Shown: positions 26,032 to 35,671, numbered from the stretch's first letter. The stretch: 64,000 nucleotides of DNA from Muribaculaceae bacterium (GCA_017462345.1 JAFTRI010000023.1:186001-250000); one strand, 5' to 3'. Notes: a model not told the origin generated them from the sequence alone. A program made the numbers and translations.

Positions 26032-29000
26032 TTACTTGCGGATATATTCCTTGGTAACCTTGTTGCCGCGTTTCACGATATAGATACCATTTTCAGGATT
26101 TTCAACCTGAACACCCTGCAGGTTGTAGTAGACGGGAGCTGCATCTACAGCATCAGCTGCGTCTACATTTTCAACTCCGGAACTGGTAATTGTGAATGCA
26201 TACTTGCTTGCTGCCTTGGTTGTGAAAGGCTCAGTGCGGGGAATTGCATAACCTTTGACGAACTCTTTGCTTGCATTACCGCCGTACAGGTTGCCTGCGG
26301 CATCCCATGCGAGAGCGTATTCGTTGTTTCCTACTCCGGTAATCTTGTACTCTTCATTCAGGTAGATTGATCCGTCTTCAAGTCGGATGATTTCATATAC
26401 AGAAACCGTTCCGGCTGCACTCGGCACTGCGAGGCGTGTTCCGTCGGGACTCACGCTGAGACCGGCACCTCGACGCACTTTACCACCTGTACCCTCGAAG
26501 TACTTGAGCTCACCGTTGGCATCAACGTAAACCAGTGCGGGTTCTGTATTGTTGGGTGTACCGCGATATTGTACATACCAGATACCGCCTTCGTTGTCAA
26601 ACTGGATGTTCGCTGCGCGGTCACGGGAGATTGTATATTTCGCGTTGAACGCATCTACATAAGTAGGAGTGGGAAGAACTGCCGAAGTCCCTAATGCATA
26701 TTCTACTGCAAGGTTCAGTGAGGTTCCTGTAGAAATAGAGTTTGTCTTACGTGAGATAGCGACAAGTTTCAAATCTTCACCCGAACCGATAACGTCAAAT
26801 GCTTGAGCAGGACCTGCAAGATAATTGCCTGATTCATCATAATAGATGGCATCAGTCATAGTCTTGCCAGCAACGAGTGAAGTGAATTCTCCGTCGGCAA
26901 CGAGCTGTTCAAGGCTTTCGGCATACAGATAGTAGTCTCCGGCCGTATTGTAGCGGTTGACGAAGATGCGTCCGTCTTCAGCTATCGCAACGCGGGCAAA
27001 GTCAGCTCCATTAGTGTGAGTTGCAGCCGCACCATTATCGTCTACACCATTAAATATGCGGTCGGTACAGGTCAAGAAAGAAGGATAGAAGCGTGTACCG
27101 CCGTCCTTGTTGAGAACCTGTTCGCCTTTCGGATTGAAGATGTAGAGACCTCCGCCATAGCTTCCGTCGGCTTGTGCGCTGACATAGCCTGAAGTCTTGC
27201 CTTGGTTGTAGCCTTCACACACAAAGAGTGTACCGAACGAGCCTGACTCGAAGCTGTTGTCCACATCCATGCCAGAAGGATGGTAGAAATTCCATGATGC
27301 AAATTCTGTAACAGTTGTAGCTGTTTCGCCTGCAACTTCGATTTCCCAAGTGTAATTACCGTTTTCAAGTTCATCGAGCGCAATCTCTGCTGTGTAGTCG
27401 CCTGCTGCAAGTGCTCCTGCTGCATGAGTGGCAACGGTTTCGCCCTCTTCATTCTTGATAAGGATGTTTACATCGGTTGCTGCTGCATTGAGTGAGTAGC
27501 TGACATTGAGTGTATTGATGGCTACCTCGCTCTTCAATGCGTATGCAAACGGGTTGGCTGTACCGCCTGTTGCGGGTGCTACGCTGGTATAGAAGTCCCC
27601 TACTGTGAATTTGGTGACTTTACCGTCTACGGCAAGGAACAGTTCGATTGTTGCCCCGGTAGTCTTGTCATCGGCACTGAGTGTCAGTGCGAGTTCGCCA
27701 TGAGCCGATGCATAAGTGTAGTCTACGGGGTCAAATGTATATTTAATAGGAATTTCAACTGCATTTGCAAGGCCATCGGTGATATCAAACAGTTGTACTC
27801 CCGCAACTTTACCTTCGTCATTGATTTTTGGTGCAACCATGAAATCTTTGTCGGCGTATTTGAAGTAGGATTCTCCGGCCGATGCCTTGGCAATTGCATC
27901 ATCGCTCATGTGGGCAAGGATTGTGGGTACACCTGCGTCCGCACTGTTGAGCTGTATTTCGAAAGGCTGTACCGCGGTAGAGTTGAAGATAATCTGGTCA
28001 TCTGAGCGAGGTGAGAGGGTCATTTCAAACGTATCTCCAAGATAGGCTGTTGAAAGATATGTACCATCTTGATTGTTGCGGTAGTATCCGGTATATACTC
28101 CTTCATTTATTGAGCAAATAACAAGACGGGTATTGCCGTTTGTTGCTGTAGTTCTTGCAGAATAAATCATTTTACCATCGGCAAGAGTTCCATCATAAGT
28201 CAATGCTTCACCAGCGATACCGTTATTGTAGTTACCGGCGAAGTTGTTGCTCCACCACACTGCGAGTTCTCCGGTGGGAAGACCTGTTGTTGCATCTTTT
28301 TCCCATTTGTAGCCGATTATGTTCTTGGAACCGCCGTATGCCTGGTTGGCTTTGTTGATACCCACAAGATAACCGTCGGCAGTGAGGGCGATGTCAGAAA
28401 CCTTGTAGATGTCACCTGTTGCTGCACTTGTTCCAAGTGTGATTATTGAATCGCCTGCAAGATCGGCTATATAAACTGATGGTTCATTAGAAGAGTCGAG
28501 AGCGAGAACATAAAGTTTGTCGTCGCGAAGCAGCTGACGGCGTACGGTCTTGCCTTCAAGTTGGGTTGCAAGAAGGTCGTAGGCAGTAGCTTTTGTTTCA
28601 TATTTTGGAAGCATTGTATATCCTTTACCTGCTGTGGAGTCGGGATAGTTCACGTAAACGATTGTCGGTGGCACGTAGTTCACGTTCTCGAGGAATGCTG
28701 TGGGGTATGCCACTTCAGCGGCCTTGACGGTAACGGCAAGAGATGCTGATGCTTCCTCTTTGCTGCTGTCGGATGTCCACACCTTGCCTTCTTCGTAGTC
28801 TTCTTTAGAGAATGTTACGGTGTAGTCGCCGGGGGCGAGGTTCTTGAACACGAATGCCCCGTTGTAGTTGACGTCGGTAGTGAGCTTTGCCACTTCAGCG
28901 CCGTCTTTCCACAGTGTAACCTCTACGCCGTTGAGCGGGAGATACTTGTCGTAGGTGCTGGTGTTGGGGGTGTAGAGCTCGTCAGCGAATTTCTCGTGGT

Positions 29001-29871
29001 GGTCGCGTACCACACCGTAGATGTCGCCTGTCGATTCCTTGGTGAGTCCGTAGTAGTCGGCGACACCGCGGGCGTAGGTGATACCCTCGATCCAGTCAAC
29101 ATCAAAGTTCATCGCTTTGTGGCGTGCCGGCTGGTAGGTGTGGAAATATCCTTCAACCAAGTAGCCGGGAATATCGTGATTCAATACACCCAAATCCTGT
29201 TGTTCGATTTTTCCTTTACCGGCAGCAACATCGGCAGCCGTCATAGTGTAATCGTATGATGTCCACATAGTGTGACGGTCAAGGATACGGTGATTCCATC
29301 CGCAACGACTCATTTCTTTTGAGATTGCAATTTTATCGCCTGAAGCGTCGGCATAACCGTCAAGACAGAAATACAGGTAATTGGTGTTTGTTCCGTCGGT
29401 GTAGGCATTGGAGTGAACCGAGATGAACATGTCGGCACCGAATGTCTCGGCCTCGGCCGCGATTTCCGACAGCTTGCGGTTGTAGGCATTATTGCTGTCA
29501 TCGGGAATATAGCCGAGTGTCTCGTCCTTGACATTGCTGTAGGGGTAGGGACCGTTCTCGATACGGCTCATCGCCACGTTCTGTGTCAGGTCGAGACCGT
29601 TACGCCCGTCATTTTTTAACCCGTAGTCACACAGGCGGTGGAATAGGGCAAGACACTTCACCAGGTTGGTGTTTGACTCGAAAAAGTCGGTGGTGTCGGG
29701 ATCCTCTGTGCTGATGGGGGAGTGCCCTATCGTGGCACAGTGGCGGTTGTTGGGTCCCCATGAACCGTGACCGGGGTTGATATAGATCTTCAGGTCATCG
29801 GCTGTAGCCGCGCTTGCGCTTGCTGCGAAAGCGCCCATAACTGCTGTTAGAAGAATATGTTTCAGTTTCAT
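26032..29871 (-). CDS. Giant secreted N-acetylmuramoyl-L-alanine amidase (Amidase_3) with T9SS-like tail
   Basis: 1279 residues. Signal peptide about 1-22. Residues 27-285 are an Amidase_3 zinc hydrolase cleaving the amide between MurNAc and the stem peptide: zinc ligands His35 (INPGHGS), Glu65 (ESNTNL) and His153 (SVHSNA), with probable catalytic Glu240 (GYLVEGYF). About 305-395 is a carboxypeptidase-regulatory/prealbumin-like domain (NGAFVFKNLAPGDYTVTFSK). The following 800 residues are beta-propeller-like with short repeats. The tail VYYNLQGVQVENPENGIYIV is shared with two other secreted proteins here. Ordinary amidases are 250-450 residues. It follows the propeller gene by 13 bases. It may act on peptidoglycan from other bacteria, but that is inference. 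Confidence 0.85.
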   Translation of the reverse strand: MKLKHILLTAVMGAFAASASAATADDLKIYINPGHGSWGPNNRHCATIGHSPISTEDPDTTDFFESNTNLVKCLALFHRLCDYGLKNDGRNGLDLTQNVAMSRIENGPYPYSNVKDETLGYIPDDSNNAYNRKLSEIAAEAETFGADMFISVHSNAYTDGTNTNYLYFCLDGYADASGDKIAISKEMSRCGWNHRILDRHTMWTSYDYTMTAADVAAGKGKIEQQDLGVLNHDIPGYLVEGYFHTYQPARHKAMNFDVDWIEGITYARGVADYYGLTKESTGDIYGVVRDHHEKFADELYTPNTSTYDKYLPLNGVEVTLWKDGAEVAKLTTDVNYNGAFVFKNLAPGDYTVTFSKEDYEEGKVWTSDSSKEEASASLAVTVKAAEVAYPTAFLENVNYVPPTIVYVNYPDSTAGKGYTMLPKYETKATAYDLLATQLEGKTVRRQLLRDDKLYVLALDSSNEPSVYIADLAGDSIITLGTSAATGDIYKVSDIALTADGYLVGINKANQAYGGSKNIIGYKWEKDATTGLPTGELAVWWSNNFAGNYNNGIAGEALTYDGTLADGKMIYSARTTATNGNTRLVICSINEGVYTGYYRNNQDGTYLSTAYLGDTFEMTLSPRSDDQIIFNSTAVQPFEIQLNSADAGVPTILAHMSDDAIAKASAGESYFKYADKDFMVAPKINDEGKVAGVQLFDITDGLANAVEIPIKYTFDPVDYTYASAHGELALTLSADDKTTGATIELFLAVDGKVTKFTVGDFYTSVAPATGGTANPFAYALKSEVAINTLNVSYSLNAAATDVNILIKNEEGETVATHAAGALAAGDYTAEIALDELENGNYTWEIEVAGETATTVTEFASWNFYHPSGMDVDNSFESGSFGTLFVCEGYNQGKTSGYVSAQADGSYGGGLYIFNPKGEQVLNKDGGTRFYPSFLTCTDRIFNGVDDNGAAATHTNGADFARVAIAEDGRIFVNRYNTAGDYYLYAESLEQLVADGEFTSLVAGKTMTDAIYYDESGNYLAGPAQAFDVIGSGEDLKLVAISRKTNSISTGTSLNLAVEYALGTSAVLPTPTYVDAFNAKYTISRDRAANIQFDNEGGIWYVQYRGTPNNTEPALVYVDANGELKYFEGTGGKVRRGAGLSVSPDGTRLAVPSAAGTVSVYEIIRLEDGSIYLNEEYKITGVGNNEYALAWDAAGNLYGGNASKEFVKGYAIPRTEPFTTKAASKYAFTITSSGVENVDAADAVDAAPVYYNLQGVQVENPENGIYIVKRGNKVTKEYIRK

Positions 29872-29884
29872 AACGCTTTCTTAA

Positions 29885-30790
29885 TTATTTGTTGATGTTG
29901 ATAATGTAAAGTTCACCTGCGGGGGTGGTGTAGGCGATCTTGCCGTCGTTGCTCACGCTGGGGTACATTGCCATCGACGCGTCATTGGTGAGGTTCTGTC
30001 CCTTGCTGCCGTCGATCGACACGGCAACGATCTTGGAAGCTGTGACGTTCTCCCCGTCATCGTAGTCGTTCATGCCTACAACTGTCGCATCGTCAAACCA
30101 GCGCGGTGCGCGGATGCTGCCGAGGTACATCGGGTTGCTTCCGTCAAGGTCGCATACGTAGCAGCCTCGGCGTGCAAGATAGTAGACGACTTTTGTCCCG
30201 TCGGGAGAGACGCTCGGCCACAGGTAGCTCTGGCAGTCGGTCCCCTGGGGGGAGATGTTGCTGGTCTTTCCGTTGACGGTCACATAGAGCTGACCGCCTT
30301 TGATCGATGCGACGGGAGCTGAAACGGTTGCGGCGCCGGTAAGGCTCTTGGTAGTGAGCTTGCCGTTGTTCATTGCCATAACCTGCGCTCCGCGCACTTC
30401 AAAGCCCTGAAGCTCGCGGGTGGCCTTGACGATGGTCGTCTCTTTTCCTGTAGCCACATTCATGCTCTTCAGCGCGGTCTTGCGCAGATGGTTCTTGTCG
30501 AATGAGTTCTCGCGGAACACCACTGTCGAGCCGTCCTGAGAGATCTGGAGACCGAATGTGGTACCTTTTTCTGATACTGTGGTCAGTGTGTTGCTTCCGA
30601 GGTCAAGACGGTGAAGTCCGGGCTTTTCCATGCGGGAGAACACTACATAACTACCGTCGGGGCTGATTGTTGCCTTGTTAGCAGTCACGCCTTCGGGGAG
30701 TGCCACTTTCTCGATGGAAGCGACATTCAGCTGGGCATAACTGAAAACTCCTGAACACAACAATAGAGCCGAAATGAATACTTTTTTCAT
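29885..30790 (-). CDS. Exported TolB/PD40-type beta-propeller protein
   Basis: 301 residues with a signal peptide (LLLCSGVFSYAQ, cleavage near 19). PD40-like blades recur: ATISPDGSYVVFSRM, QISQDGSTVVFREN, WPSVSPDGTKVVYYLARRG, MYPSVSNDGKIAYTTP. Such propellers bind proteins or peptides in the periplasm or outside the cell. No enzymatic site is visible. It is the first gene of a two-gene unit with the giant amidase (gap 13 bases), so it may bind the amidase or its peptidoglycan product; this is inference from context. Confidence 0.75.
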   Translation of the reverse strand: MKKVFISALLLCSGVFSYAQLNVASIEKVALPEGVTANKATISPDGSYVVFSRMEKPGLHRLDLGSNTLTTVSEKGTTFGLQISQDGSTVVFRENSFDKNHLRKTALKSMNVATGKETTIVKATRELQGFEVRGAQVMAMNNGKLTTKSLTGAATVSAPVASIKGGQLYVTVNGKTSNISPQGTDCQSYLWPSVSPDGTKVVYYLARRGCYVCDLDGSNPMYLGSIRAPRWFDDATVVGMNDYDDGENVTASKIVAVSIDGSKGQNLTNDASMAMYPSVSNDGKIAYTTPAGELYIININK

Positions 30791-30867
30791 AAGCAGTTTT
30801 AATTGTGTAAAATGGAAATGTTTATTAATAGGTTATCTGTTGTTACGATGGTATTGTTTTATCATAG

Positions 30868-30875
30868 CAAAGGTA
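30868..30875 (-). promoter_or_regulatory. Promoter -7 element for the propeller-amidase unit
   Basis: TACCTTTG on the minus strand, 78 bases before ATG 30790, giving a leader of about 70 bases. The rest of 30791-30985 is A/T-rich; a CCGGTG..CACCGG pair near 30942-30977 could be the end of the O-methyltransferase transcript. Confidence 0.6.
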
Positions 30876-30985
30876 AAAACAATTTTAATACATTTACCTA
30901 CTTGTTTTTAAAAAGATACAAAAATTTTTATATAATAAACTGCCGGTGGTTGTCTTCCGGTTCTGATACGGTCACCGGGACAGGA

Positions 30986-31618
30986 TTATTTCTTTCTGAT
31001 GACGGTGAGTCCGTCGCGCAGGGGCAGGATTACGCGCTCAACACGCTGATCGTGTGCCACATGGCCGTTGAAGTCGAGTATGCCGCGTGTCTGGGCGTCG
31101 TGATTGGCTTCGGGATCGAGGACCTTGCCGTCCCACAGGGTGTTGTCGGCCAATATGAAGCCTCCGTGATTCACGCGCGGCAGTATCATCTCGTAATATT
31201 CGGTGTAATGCCGCTTGTTGGCGTCGATGAATACAAGATCCCATCCGTCACCTAAGGTAGGGATGATTTGCAGCGCGTCGCCTATGTGCAGATGCAGACG
31301 GGTGGCGTAGGGTGAAGATGAAAATCTCTCGGCGATGAACTCTTCCAGTTCGTCATCCACTTCTATGGTGTGCAGTTCTGCATCGTCGGGCATCCCTTCG
31401 GCAAAGCATAGTGCCGAATATCCGGTGAATGTGCCGAGCTCGAGCACGCGTCGGGGACGTATCATCGATGTCAGCATCTTCAGTATGCGGCCTTGCAGAT
31501 GCCCTGAACACATGCGCGGGCGCAGGTGGAAAAGGTGGGTGTCACGGTTGAGCCGTTTCAGCATCTCCGGCTCGGGGTCGATGTGGGCGAGCAGATAGTC
31601 CTCTAATTCTTCTTGCAT
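30986..31618 (-). CDS. O-methyltransferase (COMT-like class I SAM methyltransferase)
   Basis: 210 residues. Motif I is VLELGTFTGYSALCFAEGM, followed by the acidic strand-2 end (HTIEVDDELE), the FIDANKRHYTEYYEMILP motif and ADNTLWDGKV, all typical of the metal-dependent caffeoyl-CoA O-methyltransferase family. It transfers a methyl group from SAM to a hydroxyl group of a substrate that cannot be deduced. Its start overlaps the pyruvate kinase 3' end by 16 bases. The pair with pyk and aroQ is a conserved Bacteroidota arrangement as I recall. Confidence 0.9.
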   Translation of the reverse strand: MQEELEDYLLAHIDPEPEMLKRLNRDTHLFHLRPRMCSGHLQGRILKMLTSMIRPRRVLELGTFTGYSALCFAEGMPDDAELHTIEVDDELEEFIAERFSSSPYATRLHLHIGDALQIIPTLGDGWDLVFIDANKRHYTEYYEMILPRVNHGGFILADNTLWDGKVLDPEANHDAQTRGILDFNGHVAHDQRVERVILPLRDGLTVIRKK

Positions 31619-33075
31619 TGGTTGACGTCTTCAAGGTTGGGTAGCGAGTAGGTGGTGTAGTTTTCCATGACTTCTCCCACGTTGTTTATTTCAAGGAAGG
31701 AGGTCCCGTGACCTTCGCCGAATCCGCCGCCCAAGTAGGCGATGCGGTCGTCATGGGTGAGCATCCCGGTTCCGATGAGGTGCATCAGTGCATTGCGCAG
31801 ATACCGTCGCGATGACGTGGTCTGTTCCTGATATAGGGCAGTAACCCCGTAGGACAGTGCCAGCAGGCGTGTCACATGGGAGTGGTAGCATATGGCCAGT
31901 GTGGGATAATGCCCGCGGAATGACGATATGTAGCGGGCGGTACGTCCGGTAAAACTGTCGGTGATGATGGCGCGTGTTTTCAGCACGCCGGACGATGCCA
32001 CGGCCTGGCGGGCGAGGAATGATGTCACGTCGGCTTCGATGGCGGGAGTGATTCCTGCCTTCTCGTTAAAGAATGACTTTTCGGCTTCGATGGCGACACG
32101 TGACATTGTGGCTATCGCTTCCACCGGATATTTCCCGTAGGCTGTTTCCCCGCTGAGCATCAGTGCATCGGTGTGTTGGGCTACGGCGTTGGCTATGTCG
32201 GACACTTCGGCCCGTGTGGGACGCGGGTTGGAGATCATCGAGTGGAGCATCTGTGTGGCTACGATTACCGGCTTGTGTTGCAGGATGCACTTGTCTATGA
32301 GCCTTTTCTGTAGCCCGGGGATGCGTTCGGCGGGAACTTCTATCCCCAAGTCGCCACGTGCGATCATCACCCCGTAGGCTGTCTCGAGTATCTCGTCAAA
32401 ATTGTCGATACCCTCCTGGTTCTCGATTTTGGCAATAATTTTTATTGTGCTGCCGCGTGCATCGAGAATCGACTGGATGTCAAGGACATCCTGCTTGCTC
32501 CGCACAAACGAGTGGGCGATGAAATCCACTCCGAGGTCGATGGCATAGCCTATGTTTATGATGTCGCGGGGGGTGAGTGACGGCAGGTTTATGCTTACGC
32601 CGGGGATGTTGACGCTCTTGCGTGAACCGAGCGAACCGCCGTTCTGTGCCGTTGCATGTATTGTGTCGCCCTCTATCGAGCCGACAAGGAAGTCTATCTC
32701 CCCGTCATCGATGAGCAGGTGCGCTCCGGGAGTGATGTCCCGGGCGATGTCGGGATAGGACAGGAATATGCATTCACGTGACGTGAGTCCGTCGGGGTTT
32801 CCGGCAAATGTCACTTTGTCCCCCTCCTTGAAGTCGATGTTGAGGTCTCCGGTATTGGTGGTGGTACGTATTTCCGGACCCTTGGTGTCCATGAGAATGC
32901 CTATCGACGGAGATACGGCTCTCACGTTTTCGATTATTTTTTTGAATCCGTCAAGTTGCAGGTGTGCCGAGTTCATCCTCACGACATTCATGCCGTTCTC
33001 ATAGAGTGACTTTATAAACGGTATGTCACAGCGGCGGTCGGAGATGGTGGCTACTATTTTGGTGAATTTTTTCAT
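31603..33075 (-). CDS. pyk: Pyruvate kinase
   Basis: 490 residues. Converts phosphoenolpyruvate and ADP to pyruvate and ATP. The barrel starts at KIVATISDRRCDIPFI with NGMNVVRMNSAH; MDTKGPEIRT is the substrate/K-site strand; the active-site loop IKIIAKIENQEGIDNFDEIL and MIARGDLGIEVP, then QMLHSMISNPRPTRAEVSDI and the signature SGETAYGKYPVEA follow. The C-terminal allosteric domain (about 350-480) is complete. It lies 72 bases after aroQ. Confidence 0.96.
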   Translation of the reverse strand: MKKFTKIVATISDRRCDIPFIKSLYENGMNVVRMNSAHLQLDGFKKIIENVRAVSPSIGILMDTKGPEIRTTTNTGDLNIDFKEGDKVTFAGNPDGLTSRECIFLSYPDIARDITPGAHLLIDDGEIDFLVGSIEGDTIHATAQNGGSLGSRKSVNIPGVSINLPSLTPRDIINIGYAIDLGVDFIAHSFVRSKQDVLDIQSILDARGSTIKIIAKIENQEGIDNFDEILETAYGVMIARGDLGIEVPAERIPGLQKRLIDKCILQHKPVIVATQMLHSMISNPRPTRAEVSDIANAVAQHTDALMLSGETAYGKYPVEAIATMSRVAIEAEKSFFNEKAGITPAIEADVTSFLARQAVASSGVLKTRAIITDSFTGRTARYISSFRGHYPTLAICYHSHVTRLLALSYGVTALYQEQTTSSRRYLRNALMHLIGTGMLTHDDRIAYLGGGFGEGHGTSFLEINNVGEVMENYTTYSLPNLEDVNQCKKN

Positions 33076-33147
33076 AAATATACTGTCACAGGTTATGTTG
33101 TTATAGAAATGTAGAATACCGGATGCCCGGGCCGATGCCGGGGAAAG

Positions 33148-33576
33148 TTATTTCTGCGGTAACAGTGCCTCGATTGCAAGCCGGTAGCTGTCAAGGCCGA
33201 ATCCGGCGATCACTCCGCGGCACACTCCGCTTATCATTGAACGGTGTCGTATCTCCTCGCGTGAATGCACGTTTGAGATGTGGACTTCGATGACAGGGAG
33301 GCTTATCGCCGATATTGCATCGGCAATGGCGAGTGAGGTGTGGGTATAGGCTCCGGCATTGAGTACTATCCCGAGGTATCCGTCGTTGAAGCCTGTGGCG
33401 TGCAGGCGGTCGATGATCTCCCCCTCGTGGTTGCTCTGAAAATATTCTATTCCGGTCTCGGGGTAGCGTGAACGCAACGTGTCAAGGCAGTTTTCCATTG
33501 ACCGGTTGCCGTAGATTCCCGGTTCTCTTGTCCCGAGAAGGTTAAGATTGGGGCCGTTGATGATTAATATTTTCAT
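33148..33576 (-). CDS. aroQ: Type II 3-dehydroquinate dehydratase
   Basis: 142 residues, the compact dodecameric type II enzyme of the shikimate pathway. IINGPNLNLLGTREPGIYG holds the catalytic Tyr22 and Arg17; FQSNHEGEIIDRLH, LNAGAYTHTSLAIADAI and EVHISNVHSREEIRHRS (catalytic His) complete the active site. Preceded by a good -7 element at 33596-33603, and probably read on into pyk. Confidence 0.96.
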   Translation of the reverse strand: MKILIINGPNLNLLGTREPGIYGNRSMENCLDTLRSRYPETGIEYFQSNHEGEIIDRLHATGFNDGYLGIVLNAGAYTHTSLAIADAISAISLPVIEVHISNVHSREEIRHRSMISGVCRGVIAGFGLDSYRLAIEALLPQK

Positions 33577-33595
33577 TGTGTCGCAGTTTTGGTTG

Positions 33596-33603
33596 CAAAA
33601 TTA
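33596..33603 (-). promoter_or_regulatory. Promoter -7 element of aroQ
   Basis: TAATTTTG on the minus strand, 20 bases before ATG 33576; transcription would start near 33589. Confidence 0.6.
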
Positions 33604-33615
33604 CGAAAATTCCTC

Positions 33616-34548
33616 TTATCGGGAAAGCAGGAACGTCAACGGGACGGCTACGCGCCTTGCCCAGGCCTGTTCCTCATGAGCCTCCCCGGGATGGAATCCG
33701 GTGAGAAGCCGGTCGCCCTCATGGTAGCCGAGCGAGTCGGCAAGGGCGTTCATTTCATGGAAATAGGGGATATATACCGAGTCGATTGTGTGGTCTCCGT
33801 TGTCCATGTACAGGCGGTGGTTGTTGTCCTGAGGAAGATTCCCGGTGAGATAGCGTTTCATTGCTGCCGGGAAATCGTTGTTCCGCTCTATTGTCCCGCT
33901 CCAGTGGGTTGACAGGCAGGCAGCCCCGCCGAATGTCTCGGGGTACTCCGACATTGCATAGACGGAAATCAGCCCTCCCATGCTTGAGCCCATTACCGAT
34001 GTTGCGTCGCGTCGTGGATCGGTGGAAAACAGGCTGTCGACCTGCGGTTTCAGTGTATTCACTATGAACGCCAGGTAATCGTCGGCACGGTACCGGTTGC
34101 GGCACATCATGCCGATGAACGATTTTACCGAGTCGTCGGTAAGGTATTGCAATGCTTTGCAGGGCATCAGGTCGCCGATGCGCGTTGAGTCGATGCTGTG
34201 TATTCCGGCGATGATTACGGGCGGAATCTTCCCCTCGGCAATCAGCCTGCCTGCGGTCGAGTCCATTTCCCATGCCTGCCGGTTCCATGTCGATGATGCG
34301 TCAAAGAGGTTCTGCCCGTCGTGCATGTACACCACAGGGAATTTCATCTCGTCGCTGTAGCCGTCGGGAGTCCAGATGTCCACTGTTATTGTCTCGTTCA
34401 TCTCGGGGGAGAATGTATCGAGCCGGTAGAGTTTTCCGGTTGACACTTTCAGCGGCGACTCTGCGACGGGATTGCCGCTATGGCTTGTCACGGCAAGGAT
34501 TATTGCCAACGCACACAGGGCTATTGTCGTTAATATCCACTTTCTCAT
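33616..34548 (-). CDS. Exported alpha/beta-hydrolase esterase (Fes/esterase D-like)
   Basis: 310 residues. N-terminal signal/anchor (WILTTIALCALAIILAVTS). The hydrolase core shows PVVYMHDGQNLFD (oxyanion strand), PPVIIAGIHS, the nucleophile elbow GSSMGG with Ser189, and a late His in GEAHEEQAW. This pattern fits the putative esterase family that includes enterochelin esterases and carbohydrate esterases. The substrate is not known. Its ATG overlaps the mrp stop in an ATGA (34548-34545), so it is translationally coupled to the Fe-S/ATPase gene. Confidence 0.82.
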   Translation of the reverse strand: MRKWILTTIALCALAIILAVTSHSGNPVAESPLKVSTGKLYRLDTFSPEMNETITVDIWTPDGYSDEMKFPVVYMHDGQNLFDASSTWNRQAWEMDSTAGRLIAEGKIPPVIIAGIHSIDSTRIGDLMPCKALQYLTDDSVKSFIGMMCRNRYRADDYLAFIVNTLKPQVDSLFSTDPRRDATSVMGSSMGGLISVYAMSEYPETFGGAACLSTHWSGTIERNNDFPAAMKRYLTGNLPQDNNHRLYMDNGDHTIDSVYIPYFHEMNALADSLGYHEGDRLLTGFHPGEAHEEQAWARRVAVPLTFLLSR

Positions 34549-35654
34549 CTTTTGGTCACATTTACTTTTGATGTCGGGGGGAGTGTCTCGTTGCGTCGGG
34601 AGACCGAATCTATTACCTCATGGGCGAGGTGGATGAACGAGTGTCCGGCGATGCTCTCCTCAAGGGCGATGGGGGAACCGCTGTCCCCTCCCTCGCATAT
34701 CGATCCCACGACAGGAATCTGGGCAAGAAGTTTTATGTCAAGCTCCCCGGCAAGTTTTACCCCGCCCTCCTTGCCGAATATGTAATAGCGCTCTTCGGGA
34801 TGCGGTGCGGGAGTGAACCATGCCATGTTCTCAACAAGCCCGAGGATGGGAACGTTCACTTTCTCTCCGGTAAACATGGCGATTCCCTTGCGGGCATCGG
34901 CAAGTGCGACCTCCTGTGGTGTGCTCACGATGACCACACCGGTAATGCCGAGAGTCTGGACGAGTGTCAGATGTATGTCGCTTGTGCCGGGTGGCATGTC
35001 GATGAGGAAGTAATCCAGCTCGCCCCAGTCGGCATCGGTAATCAGCTGCTTGAGCGCGTTGGATGCCATGCTTCCACGCCACAACACCGGGCTGTTCTTG
35101 TCGACAAGGAATCCTATCGACAGTATTTTTACTCCGTACCGCTCAAGCGGGATTATCAGATTCCGTCCGTCGACATTGTGCATGAACAGCTGTTCGTCCT
35201 CGACTCCGAACATCTTGGGTACTGACGGGCCGAAAATGTCGGCATCCAAAAGTCCCACTTTATATCCCTCGCGGGCGAGGGCCACGGCAAGGTTGCTTGC
35301 TACGGTCGATTTCCCCACTCCGCCTTTTCCCGATGATACTCCTATTATGTTCTTTACTCCGGGCAACGGGTTGGCGGGAGCTTCGGGCAGCGGTTTACGT
35401 GTCTTTACGCTGATGTTGCCCTTAATCTCCACTTCGGGTGATATGTAGGTGTTTATTGCTGTCTCGGCAGCCTTTACAATCGATTTGGTGAATGGGTCGG
35501 TGGGCTTTTCGAAGATGATTGAGAAACTCACTCTATTCCCGTCGATGCGTATGTCATCCTCGATCATGTCGAGTTCAACGATGTTTTTCCCGTTGCCGGG
35601 ATAGCGTACATTGCGCAGGGCGTCAAGTATAAGTGCCGGATATAATCGTTCCAT
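34545..35654 (-). CDS. mrp: Mrp/ApbC-family P-loop ATPase (iron-sulfur carrier type)
   Basis: 369 residues. An N-terminal MIP18-like domain (about 1-85) precedes the deviant Walker A GKGGVGKST (109-117) of the MinD/Mrp class. LLDADIFGPSVPKMFG, DYFLIDMPPGTSDIHLTL and VSTPQEVALADARKG are the family switch motifs. These proteins carry or insert Fe-S clusters. The CPxC pair usual after GLVENMAWF is missing: the sequence continues TPAPHPEERYYIFGKEGG, as in the Bacteroidota subgroup. It sits between trmB (18-base gap) and the esterase (overlap). Confidence 0.9.
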   Translation of the reverse strand: MERLYPALILDALRNVRYPGNGKNIVELDMIEDDIRIDGNRVSFSIIFEKPTDPFTKSIVKAAETAINTYISPEVEIKGNISVKTRKPLPEAPANPLPGVKNIIGVSSGKGGVGKSTVASNLAVALAREGYKVGLLDADIFGPSVPKMFGVEDEQLFMHNVDGRNLIIPLERYGVKILSIGFLVDKNSPVLWRGSMASNALKQLITDADWGELDYFLIDMPPGTSDIHLTLVQTLGITGVVIVSTPQEVALADARKGIAMFTGEKVNVPILGLVENMAWFTPAPHPEERYYIFGKEGGVKLAGELDIKLLAQIPVVGSICEGGDSGSPIALEESIAGHSFIHLAHEVIDSVSRRNETLPPTSKVNVTKR

Positions 35655-35671
35655 AGGTCTTGTCGGTTGTG

